A stretch of DNA of 7,991 nucleotides from an uncultured Lachnospiraceae bacterium. Its GTDB lineage: Bacteria > Bacillota_A > Clostridia > Lachnospirales > Lachnospiraceae. The notes beneath the pieces are model-generated. The model saw only the letters and a program-made list of their open reading frames with translations. It searched no databases and had not been told where the DNA came from. Positions within the stretch are counted from its first letter, which is position 1. Each line of letters opens with the position of its first letter. Shown in pieces: positions 1-5,315 of this stretch. The position numbers were made by a program, and so were the translations under genes. The stretch covers positions 1 to 7,991 of the forward strand of contig CAMOGO010000043.1 in assembly GCA_946614075.1 (NCBI GenBank), in the 5' to 3' direction.

Positions 1-936
1 ATCCAGAAACGACCGATGAAGCGCATCATGACGCCGCTTCGCCTGATGGGAGCCGAGCTCGAAAGCCTGAACGGCAATGACTGCGCTCCTTTTACCATCC
101 GAGGAGGAAAGCTCCACGGGATCGATTACCAGTCCCCTGTCGCATCGGCCCAGGTCAAATCGGCGATCCTTCTGGCAGGCCTCTATGCTGACTCTCCCAC
201 CTCTGTCACCGAGCCGGCACTCTCCCGTAACCATACGGAAATCATGCTTTCGGCCTTCGGCGCGGAAACGGAAAACGACGGACTCACGGCAAGAATTGCT
301 CCAGCCAACGACCTTCACGCGATCGATATCGATGTACCGGGCGACATCTCCTCGGCTGCTTACTTCGCTGTCCTGGGCTGCATTCTTCCTGGCTCGGAGG
401 TATGCATCCGCCACGTAGGCATCAATCCTACCAGGGACGGCCTGATCCGGGTCCTGCGCAGCATGGGAGCAGACTTTGAGCTGCTAAACGCCGATTACAC
501 TGCTGAGCCGACCGCCGATCTCGTGGTGCGTGACAGTCTGTCCCGCCTCCAGGGCACGGTCATCGAAGGCGACCTGATCCCTACCCTGATCGACGAGCTC
601 CCGGTTCTTGCCGTCCTCGCCTGCTTCGCCAAGGGAACGACCATCATCCGCGACGCCGCCGAGCTGAAGGTCAAGGAGTCAAACCGCATCCGTACCGTGG
701 TCGACAATCTCCTGGCCATGGGCGCCGACGTCACAGAAACCGAAGACGGCATGATCATCCACGGCGGGAAGCCGCTCCACGGAGCTGTGATCGAAAGCTA
801 CGCAGACCACCGCATCGCGATGAGTTTTGCCATCGCGGCCCTCGCCGCCGAAGGTGACACCGCGATCCACGGCGCCGAGTGTGTCAATATCTCCTATCCC
901 ACCTTCTACCAGGATCTTGGGGCACTCACCCATTGA
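1..936 (+). CDS. aroA: 3-phosphoshikimate 1-carboxyvinyltransferase (EPSP synthase), 5'-truncated by window edge
   Basis: This cytoplasmic enzyme joins shikimate-3-phosphate and phosphoenolpyruvate to make EPSP, the sixth step of the shikimate pathway to aromatic amino acids. The frame is open from base 1 and 311 residues are visible. The family is about 430 residues long, so roughly the first 115 lie outside the window. The visible part starts in the conserved segment RPMKRIMTPLRLMGA. It continues with SPVASAQVKSAILLAGL (substrate-binding S and Q), the SRNHTE stretch, DISSAAYF, LIDELPVLAV (the Asp corresponds to the catalytic Asp313 of E. coli), KVKESNRI and YADHRIAM. It ends with NISYPTFYQDL, the usual C-terminus, at TGA. 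The methionine at base 16 is internal to the conserved domain and is not the start. No frameshift is seen. The next genes converge on it, so aroA is probably last in its transcription unit. Confidence 0.97.
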   Translation: MQKRPMKRIMTPLRLMGAELESLNGNDCAPFTIRGGKLHGIDYQSPVASAQVKSAILLAGLYADSPTSVTEPALSRNHTEIMLSAFGAETENDGLTARIAPANDLHAIDIDVPGDISSAAYFAVLGCILPGSEVCIRHVGINPTRDGLIRVLRSMGADFELLNADYTAEPTADLVVRDSLSRLQGTVIEGDLIPTLIDELPVLAVLACFAKGTTIIRDAAELKVKESNRIRTVVDNLLAMGADVTETEDGMIIHGGKPLHGAVIESYADHRIAMSFAIAALAAEGDTAIHGAECVNISYPTFYQDLGALTH

Positions 937-997
937 TATAGCCGGAGGGCTCTCCGAACACTCGCTCGGTGACACGACCGGCGAACATATACAGCAA

Positions 998-1088
998 AAA
1001 ATGTTAACCGCATCTATAAGCCAGGGTCATATCGGGCTGAAACTCTAGCAGCACGATATACCCTGGTTATAGATGCGGTTAACATTTT
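998..1088. repeat. Long near-perfect inverted repeat (91-nt hairpin), candidate bidirectional terminator between convergent genes
   Basis: The left arm (998-1034) is the reverse complement of the right arm (1054-1088), apart from two single-base bulges (the G at 1020 and the C at 1028). The loop region (1035-1053) adds a GCTG/CAGC pairing at 1036-1039 and 1049-1052. On the minus strand the stem is followed by six T (bases 1001-996), and on the plus strand by TTTT (1085-1088). The hairpin could therefore end both aroA and the minus-strand operon. It is far longer, and more AT-rich at its base, than an ordinary intrinsic terminator (stem commonly 7-12 bp). A mobile or repeated palindromic element is an alternative. 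The pairing is directly visible; the function is inferred. Confidence 0.85.
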
Positions 1089-1132
1089 GTGTCACTCGTA
1101 AAAGTGCCGGTTGTGTCATTTGTGAAATGACA
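1087..1132 (-). repeat. Tandem motif pair and small palindrome resembling an insertion-sequence end
   Basis: Two copies of a 17-base motif starting TTGTGTCA lie at 1087-1103 and 1111-1127 and match at 14 of 17 positions. The second copy runs into a perfect palindrome with arms TGTCATTT (1114-1121) and AAATGACA (1125-1132) around GTG. Read on the minus strand, the segment starts with TGTCA and carries spaced short repeats. That layout recalls the multiple terminal repeats of IS21-type elements. No transposase gene and no partner end are visible, so this would at most be a remnant. It starts 5 bases beyond the stop codon of the 167-residue gene. The repeats are seen directly; the IS assignment is a weak inference. 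Confidence 0.4.
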
Positions 1133-1137
1133 TTGGA

Positions 1138-1641
1138 TCAGAATCCGAGGCGGAGTTTAAATCCGTTGTTAAGGGTGGTGACGTCGGTTTGTACGAAGAT
1201 GAAATCCGGGTAGGTTTTCTTCCAGCGCTTCATGATTTCGTCGATCAGGCCTTGGGAATTCTCTGCCTTCATCTCGTTGATGCACGGAATGACAAAGGCT
1301 GCCATCACCAGGCGATACTGCTCCATCGCGATGCGGTCGCGCATCTTTTTGCCGGAGGCGCGGTCGGAAATGCAGGTGCGAACGCCGGCCATGAAGGCTT
1401 CCGCGCAGGCCTGCGCAGCAATATCCTTCCGGTCCGGATGAGCGACGCAGAAGCTGTGATACCCCTTCATGATGGGCACGTACGTTTTGCAATACTCCTG
1501 TACGGAGGGCAGATAGCGCTTCTTCTGGTAATCGGACATCCGGGCCAGATTCTCTGTGAAAAGCTTCGGGATCTCGCGGATCACCTCATCCAGCTCCTCC
1601 CGCTCGGCTGCCGTCAATGAATTCTCAGCATACTCACTCAT
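1138..1641 (-). CDS. Conserved-looking hypothetical protein, 167 aa, downstream of yebC
   Basis: I do not recognise this protein. It has 167 residues, no signal peptide and no membrane segment, and looks soluble and mostly helical. A charged N-terminal helix rich in Glu (residues 1-45) precedes an aromatic stretch (KRYLPSVQEYCKTYVPIMKGYHSF). It has five cysteines (51, 65, 79, 90, 120) that are not spaced as a CxxC metal site. A basic SGKKMRDR segment lies near 96-103 and a Trp-Lys-Lys segment near 140. The ATG has a good ribosome binding site, AAGGTG, 5 bases upstream. It begins 21 bases after the yebC stop codon on the same strand, so the two are almost certainly cotranscribed. Its product may be tied to yebC or simply use its promoter. 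It ends with TGA just before the repeats and hairpin at 998-1132. The coding call is good; the function is unknown. Confidence 0.85.
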   Translation of the reverse strand: MSEYAENSLTAAEREELDEVIREIPKLFTENLARMSDYQKKRYLPSVQEYCKTYVPIMKGYHSFCVAHPDRKDIAAQACAEAFMAGVRTCISDRASGKKMRDRIAMEQYRLVMAAFVIPCINEMKAENSQGLIDEIMKRWKKTYPDFIFVQTDVTTLNNGFKLRLGF

Positions 1642-1662
1642 CTCGTCACCTTAGGAGACTGA

Positions 1663-2394
1663 TTACTCCTCGTCCCAGTTGTGGAAGACTTCCTGGACGT
1701 CATCGTCTTCGTCAAGCAGATCCAGGATGCGCTGCATTCTCTTGATATCCTCTTCGTCGGTCAGGGTTGTCCAGGTCTGAGGGATCATCGTGACGGATGC
1801 CTCTGCCATCGGGATGCCGTCCTTCTCAAGAGCCTCACGGACTGCGCTGAAATCATCGGGAGCCGTCAGGATCTCATACATTTCATCCTCATCGCTGAAA
1901 TCCTCGGCGCCTGCGTCGAGAGCCATCATCATCAGCTCGTCGGGATCCATGTCGCACTCTTCCTTGTCGATCAGGATCTGGCCCTTCTCGTCAAACATGA
2001 AGGAGACACAGCCGGTCGTGCCGACATTGCCGTAGCCCTTGGTGAAAGCATTACGGACGTTGGCTGCGGTACGGTTCTTGTTGTCGGTCAGTCCCTTGAC
2101 GATGATCGCAACACCGTTCGGGCCATAACCTTCGTAGACGACGGACTCATAGTTGACGGAGTTCATGTCGCCGGCTGCCTTCTTGATACCGCGGTCGATG
2201 GTATCGTTCGGCATATTGGCTGCTTTCGCCTTGGCGATGCAGTCGCGAAGTCTGCTGTTGTTAGCCGGATCCGGGCCGCCTTCCTTTACGGCAACTGCGA
2301 TCTCACGGCCGATGATGGTAAATACTTTTCCCTTCGCAGCATCGTTCTTTTCTTTTTTATGTTTGATATTGGCAAATTTGGAATGTCCTGACAT
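1663..2394 (-). CDS. yebC: YebC/PmpR (TACO1) family protein
   Basis: The product is 243 residues, close to the family's usual 240-250. The start [20 protein letters not shown] is the family hallmark (usually MSGHSKWxNIxHKK, with Phe replacing Trp here). Other matches are the [18 protein letters not shown] segment (residues about 58-72), the [23 protein letters not shown] core (about 88-110), and the acidic C-terminal domain ending [10 protein letters not shown]. The family was long annotated as transcriptional regulators. The mitochondrial member TACO1 and bacterial YebC act on the translating ribosome and help it through difficult sequences such as proline runs. That role is transferred by family membership. 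The ATG has a GGAAGGAAG ribosome binding site about 9 bases upstream and its own strong promoter at 2436-2464. The 167-residue gene follows after 21 bases. A long antisense frame across this gene is a codon-phase shadow. Confidence 0.97.
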   Translation of the reverse strand: MSGHSKFANIKHKKEKNDAAKGKVFTIIGREIAVAVKEGGPDPANNSRLRDCIAKAKAANMPNDTIDRGIKKAAGDMNSVNYESVVYEGYGPNGVAIIVKGLTDNKNRTAANVRNAFTKGYGNVGTTGCVSFMFDEKGQILIDKEECDMDPDELMMMALDAGAEDFSDEDEMYEILTAPDDFSAVREALEKDGIPMAEASVTMIPQTWTTLTDEEDIKRMQRILDLLDEDDDVQEVFHNWDEE

Positions 2395-2435
2395 AAAATA
2401 CTACTTCCTTCCTGTTGGGTTTAAGAACGCATAAA

Positions 2436-2464
2436 ATTTTAGCACGGTTTCGGCTCTTAGGCAA
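2436..2464 (-). promoter_or_regulatory. Sigma-A type promoter for yebC
   Basis: On the minus strand, TTGCCT (2464-2459) is followed by 17 bases and TAAAAT (2441-2436). A TG placed one base before the -10 box makes it an extended -10 promoter. Transcription would start near 2428, giving a leader of about 34 bases before the yebC ATG, with the ribosome binding site inside it. It lies in the 74-base gap after nnr. No clear terminator separates nnr from yebC, so readthrough from the rex promoter may add to expression. Confidence 0.75.
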
Positions 2465-2468
2465 GCTA

Positions 2469-3974
2469 TTATTGTTTCAGAACGGCTTTCAGGCCGTCAA
2501 TGATGTCGGTAGCTGTCATGAACCTCTCGCCATTTGCGGCTGCCGCCTCGCATCCGCTGAGGCCATGAACATAGGCGCCGAGGGCTGCTGCCTGGAACGG
2601 CTCGTCCATCACAGCGAGGAAAGCGCCGATGATGCCGGCCAGGACATCGCCGGAGCCGGCGGTTGACATACCGTTGGTGCCGCAATTGGTGATCACGACG
2701 TTTCCGAGGAAATCGGCGGTGACAGACACGGCATCCTTGCAGTGCACCACGGCCTTGGTCATCAGGCAGAATGCCTGCACACTTTCCACCATGGAATTCC
2801 GGATCTCACTTACGGCGCGGCCGGTCAGCCTTGACATCTCGCCCATATGCGGTGTCAGAACCTTTCCGTGGCCCAGGAGAGGCAGAAACTCCGGATGATC
2901 GGAAAGGATATTGAGGGCGTCCCCGTCGAGGACAGTGGGACAATCCGCTTTTTCCAGAATCTCACGCAGGAGTCTCACGGCATGGTCTGCTTTTCCGAGC
3001 CCGGGTCCGATGATGATGACATCCGACCAGGAAAGAAGGTCCTTTAATGCCTCCGACACATCCCCTTCCGGGTCATAGGCAAAAGCCATCGCCTCCGGCA
3101 GCAGAGCCTGAAGCGCGGTCCGGTTGCACTCAGGCGTGTAAATCTTTACCATGCCGCAGCCGCATTTCAGGGCTGCCTTGGCACACAGGAAAGCGGCGCC
3201 TGCCATACCCTTAGAGCCTGCCACAATCCCGAGGCGGCCGTACGTGCCTTTGTTGGACCAGGTTTTCCTTGCGGGAAGCCATTTGTGAATATCCTCCGGC
3301 TCCAGGATCTCTGCCTGGAGCTCAAAGCTTCTGACCGGGGCAATGCTTAGCGGTACGATGGAGATCTCTCCGCAGTAAGGAGCACCGGCAGTCAGATACA
3401 TACCGATTTTCCCCCATCCGAAGGTCACCGTATGATCCGCCTGGAAAACGGTCCCCAGGGCCTTTCCCGTATCGGCATCGAGGCCGCTGGGAATATCCGC
3501 TGCAATATGCATGCAGTCAGCTTCGTTCAAGACCTTCAGGGTCTCGGCATAGGCCCCGGCAACGGGTCTCGACAGCCCTATCCCAAACAGACCGTCGACG
3601 ACAGCATCGAAATGCTTTGCAGAAAGCTCCTGCATCAGCTTGGCATCCCAGGCACGGAACGGAATCTGAAGCCCCTCACAGGCTTTTTTCTGGGTGCTGT
3701 AGCAATCTGTACCCTGCGCTGTTGGATCGGCAAGCAGGATTTCGACGTCCCAGTCCTCCAGGAAAAGGATCCTGGCAGCAGCCAGACAGTCGGCTCCATT
3801 GTTGCCGCAGCCGCAGTAAAAAAGAATCCGTGACGTAGCGGGAAGAAGGTGCTTGATCTCACCGGCAAGCCCCATGGCGGCCTGCTCCATCAGTACGATA
3901 GCCGGGATCCCGATCTGCTCAATGGTCTCTTTTTCCAGACCCTTCATCCGATTTTTCCCAATGACGGTTCTCAT
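2469..3974 (-). CDS. nnr: Bifunctional NAD(P)H-hydrate repair enzyme (epimerase + ADP/ATP-dependent dehydratase)
   Basis: NADH and NADPH can hydrate to inactive NADHX/NADPHX. The N-terminal YjeF_N domain (about 1-215) interconverts the R and S epimers, and the C-terminal YjeF_C domain (about 225-501) dehydrates the S form using ADP or ATP. Epimerase landmarks are GCGNNGADCL (55-64), VVDGLFGIGL (125-134) and ADIPSGLDADTG (159-170). Dehydratase landmarks are KGTYGRLGIVAGSKGMAGAA (242-261), IIGPGLG (321-327), VLDGDALN (348-355), TPHMGEM (374-380) and AGSGDVLAGIIGA (439-451), with Asp443 in the catalytic GSGD motif. Length (501) is normal. The ATG overlaps the acpS stop codon in ATGA (3971-3974), so the two are probably translationally coupled, with a GGAAGGGGG ribosome binding site just upstream. 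Some positions depart from the common consensus: NNGAD for NNGGD near 60, and HCKDA where LKG-type sequence is usual near 411-415. Confidence 0.97.
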   Translation of the reverse strand: MRTVIGKNRMKGLEKETIEQIGIPAIVLMEQAAMGLAGEIKHLLPATSRILFYCGCGNNGADCLAAARILFLEDWDVEILLADPTAQGTDCYSTQKKACEGLQIPFRAWDAKLMQELSAKHFDAVVDGLFGIGLSRPVAGAYAETLKVLNEADCMHIAADIPSGLDADTGKALGTVFQADHTVTFGWGKIGMYLTAGAPYCGEISIVPLSIAPVRSFELQAEILEPEDIHKWLPARKTWSNKGTYGRLGIVAGSKGMAGAAFLCAKAALKCGCGMVKIYTPECNRTALQALLPEAMAFAYDPEGDVSEALKDLLSWSDVIIIGPGLGKADHAVRLLREILEKADCPTVLDGDALNILSDHPEFLPLLGHGKVLTPHMGEMSRLTGRAVSEIRNSMVESVQAFCLMTKAVVHCKDAVSVTADFLGNVVITNCGTNGMSTAGSGDVLAGIIGAFLAVMDEPFQAAALGAYVHGLSGCEAAAANGERFMTATDIIDGLKAVLKQ

Positions 3975-4339
3975 GCAAGGCCCCCTTCCGCGACAGCAAA
4001 TGCCAGCGCATAGTCTTTTGTATTTGAAATGGATACCTGTATCGATGTGACACCGAGCTCTTCCGCCTTTTTCTTAGCTTCCCCGGTGAGCGTCACATAG
4101 GGCTTACCGGACGGGTCTCTAAGGACCTCGATCTCGGAAGGGCTCACAGGATAGAACCCACACCCAAAAGCCTTCACGACTGCCTCCTTCACAGCAAAAT
4201 TCCCCGCCAGCTTTGTCGGGGAATCCTTTGCCATGTGCAGTTCATCCAGGGTAAAACAACGGCTTTTAAAGGAATCCGTCTTAAGAGCTGTCTCGATTCG
4301 CTTGATTTCGACCAGATCCGTACCGACACCGATTATCAA
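3971..4339 (-). CDS. acpS: Holo-[acyl-carrier-protein] synthase (AcpS)
   Basis: This enzyme transfers 4'-phosphopantetheine from CoA to a serine of acyl carrier protein, which switches on fatty-acid synthesis. From the chosen start it has 122 residues, typical of AcpS. The N-terminus MIIGVGTDLVEIKRIE is canonical, with Mg-binding Asp8. FAVKEAVVKAFGCG (48-61) holds the second Mg ligand, Glu52. A KPYVTL segment and VSISNTKDYALAF near the C-terminus follow. I chose TTG at 4339 because AGAGAGGG sits 7 bases upstream and homologues begin exactly here. An ATG at 4384 would add 15 residues unlike the family and lacks a well-spaced ribosome binding site, but cannot be excluded. Oddities are Asn106 where SHTK- or THTK-type sequence is common, and AGNFAVKEA where AGRFAAKEA is common. 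It sits between rex (68-base gap) and nnr (4-base overlap). Confidence 0.93.
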   Translation of the reverse strand: MIIGVGTDLVEIKRIETALKTDSFKSRCFTLDELHMAKDSPTKLAGNFAVKEAVVKAFGCGFYPVSPSEIEVLRDPSGKPYVTLTGEAKKKAEELGVTSIQVSISNTKDYALAFAVAEGGLA

Positions 4340-4346
4340 ATCCAAA

Positions 4347-4354
4347 CCCTCTCT
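4347..4354 (-). promoter_or_regulatory. Ribosome binding site supporting the TTG start of acpS
   Basis: AGAGAGGG on the minus strand lies 7 bases before the TTG at 4339. This spacing and the family's usual N-terminus favour TTG over the in-frame ATG at 4384. Confidence 0.6.
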
Positions 4355-4407
4355 ACCATACAATCCGCCAGTCACAAAAGCCATCGGCCGTATGACTGCT
4401 CGTCCCT

Positions 4408-5046
4408 TTAAGCCTCTCTCTCGACCTCACCCAGGCGATAGGAAAGCTCCATCAGGCTCTCAGACAGATGCACACTCTCTACGATGACATTATCCGGAAC
4501 ATTCAGGTCGAGATGAGCGAAATTCCAGATGCCCTTGATACCGCATTCCACAAGAGTATCCACGATCTCCTGCGCATCGGTTTTCGGGATCGTCAGTACT
4601 GCAATCTGGATCTCATTCTCACTCATGAATGATCTCAGATCCTTCAGGTCCAGGATCGGGATGTCGCGTACCGAGGTCCCGATGATCTTCGGATCAATGT
4701 CAAAGATTGCCTTAGTGACAAAGCCCTTCTGCTCAAACTTCTCATAGTTGGCAAGGGCATGTCCGAAATTACCACCGCCGATGATGATCATATTGTGCGT
4801 CTGGTCAACGCAGAGAATATGGGAAATCTCGTGAAACAGATGCTCTACATTATATCCATATCCCTGCTGACCGAAGCCGCCGAAATTATTCAGATCCTGA
4901 CGGATCTGCGATGCCGTGACCGACATCATCGCACTGAGCTCCCCCGAGGAAATCCTCTCGACACCCATGTTCATAAGCTCGGACAGATATCTCTGATACC
5001 GGGGAAGGCGCTTGATTACTGCATTCGAAATTCCTTTTCCTGCCAC
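4408..5046 (-). CDS. rex: Redox-sensing transcriptional repressor Rex
   Basis: Rex is a cytoplasmic homodimeric repressor that binds DNA when NADH is low and lets go when NADH rises. It controls fermentation and NADH-reoxidation genes in Gram-positive bacteria. The 212 residues match the family (about 205-215). Residues 1-75 form the winged-helix DNA-binding domain, including VIKRLPRYQRYLSEL (10-24), SVTASQIRQDLNNFGGFGQQGYGY (42-65) and an NVEHL stretch. Residues 80-190 form the Rossmann domain: the dinucleotide loop is GGGNFGHAL (90-98), and the acidic residue after beta-2 (IFDIDP, Asp116) fits a preference for NAD(H). The C-terminal VHLSESLMELSYRL helix (192-205) is the dimer-swapped helix. 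The start is GTG at 5046, with AGGAGA 7 bases upstream. acpS and nnr follow on the same strand. A consensus promoter and a Rex-box-like dyad lie upstream, suggesting autoregulation. Confidence 0.97.
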   Translation of the reverse strand: MAGKGISNAVIKRLPRYQRYLSELMNMGVERISSGELSAMMSVTASQIRQDLNNFGGFGQQGYGYNVEHLFHEISHILCVDQTHNMIIIGGGNFGHALANYEKFEQKGFVTKAIFDIDPKIIGTSVRDIPILDLKDLRSFMSENEIQIAVLTIPKTDAQEIVDTLVECGIKGIWNFAHLDLNVPDNVIVESVHLSESLMELSYRLGEVEREA

Positions 5047-5061
5047 TGAAAATTCTCCTGT

Positions 5062-5083
5062 ATTCTTAGAAAAAATCTAGAAT
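5062..5083 (-). other. Small hairpin in the rex mRNA leader
   Basis: ATTCTTAGA (5062-5070) and TCTAGAAT (5076-5083) pair with one bulged base around five A. On the rex transcript this AT-rich hairpin falls just upstream of the AGGAG ribosome binding site. Its predicted stability is low, and the function, if any, is unknown. Confidence 0.35.
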
Positions 5084-5092
5084 TATTTCGGT

Positions 5093-5107
5093 AAAAGTAC
5101 GACTTTT
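5093..5107. other. Perfect 6-bp inverted repeat near the rex transcription start
   Basis: AAAAGT, ACG, ACTTTT forms a perfect dyad at about +8 to +22 of the rex transcript. It could be an operator for an unknown regulator, or chance in AT-rich leader DNA. It does not resemble a Rex box. Confidence 0.3.
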
Positions 5108-5121
5108 TATTCTTCGTATTC

Positions 5122-5150
5122 ATTTTAGATATCGGCAGGCCATCTGTCAA
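5122..5150 (-). promoter_or_regulatory. Consensus sigma-A promoter of the rex-acpS-nnr operon
   Basis: On the minus strand a perfect TTGACA (5150-5145) is followed by a 17-base spacer and TAAAAT (5127-5122). The start would be near 5115, leaving a leader of about 70 bases before the rex GTG. The -35 hexamer is also part of the Rex-box-like dyad at 5144-5161. Confidence 0.85.
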
Positions 5151-5161
5151 GTTTTTCACAT
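5144..5161 (-). promoter_or_regulatory. Candidate Rex operator overlapping the rex -35 box
   Basis: Read on the minus strand, TGTGAA-AAAC-TTGACA (5160-5145) matches the core of the Rex-box dyad known from Gram-positive bacteria, TGTGAA-N4-TTCACA, at 11 of 12 defined positions. The one mismatch (G for C) makes the right half-site a perfect -35 TTGACA. Flanking bases deviate from the full 18-mer. Binding here by NADH-free Rex would block RNA polymerase, giving autorepression relieved by high NADH. The match is visible; binding is inferred. Confidence 0.55.
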
Positions 5162-5234
5162 AAAAATTCCTTGAGTAAAATAAGTTCAACGTAGTAAAAC
5201 AACCTTCATTCCGGCAAACCGGGCGAGAAGTCTC

Positions 5235-5264
5235 TTGCGTCCGGGGACTCTTATGCATTATAAT
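5235..5264 (+). promoter_or_regulatory. Sigma-A promoter for the ABC-F gene
   Basis: TTGCGT (5235-5240), an 18-base spacer and a perfect TATAAT (5259-5264) would start transcription near 5271. That gives a leader of about 45 bases before the ATG at 5316. The leader is too short to hold a full peptide-sensing attenuator of the kind found before some antibiotic-resistance ABC-F genes, which fits a housekeeping role. Confidence 0.7.
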
Positions 5265-5300
5265 GGAGCGCGGTCAGTATTTATTAAGAACAAACAGGGA

Positions 5301-5307
5301 AAAGGAG
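5301..5307 (+). promoter_or_regulatory. Ribosome binding site fixing the ABC-F start at 5316
   Basis: AAAGGAG lies 8 bases before ATG 5316. The frame is open upstream to a TTG at 5235, but that would overlap the promoter and add 27 residues unlike the family. MALLLCNHVSKSFG is the expected N-terminus. Confidence 0.85.
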
Positions 5308-5315
5308 TCGGTTTC

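Noticed and set aside
941..960. CGGAG/CTCCG hairpin just after aroA as its terminator
   Set aside because: Only 5 bp with no following T run. The long hairpin at 998-1088 is a better candidate.
1189..1620. 143-codon plus-strand frame opposite the 167-residue gene
   Set aside because: The minus-strand frame has a strong ribosome binding site, operon spacing and a normal protein composition. The plus frame has none of these.
1681..2391. 236-codon open frame on the plus strand across yebC
   Set aside because: It is the exact antisense shadow of yebC, whose protein is unmistakable. The frame has no ribosome binding site or recognisable domain, and its openness follows from yebC codon bias.
3432..3833. 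133-codon plus-strand frame opposite nnr
   Set aside because: Lies over the conserved epimerase and dehydratase domains in the shadow frame, with no initiation signal.
4340..4384. 15-residue N-terminal extension of AcpS from ATG 4384
   Set aside because: No spaced ribosome binding site and no family similarity. TTG 4339 has both a site and the canonical N-terminus.
5171..5190. TTGA...TTCAA dyad in the divergent region as a second Rex box
   Set aside because: It lacks the TGT/ACA ends and the 4-base centre of Rex boxes. It is AT-rich and probably chance.
5235..5315. 27-residue N-terminal extension of the ABC-F protein from TTG 5235
   Set aside because: It would overlap the -35 and -10 boxes and start upstream of the transcript. 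ATG 5316 has AAAGGAG and a family-like start.
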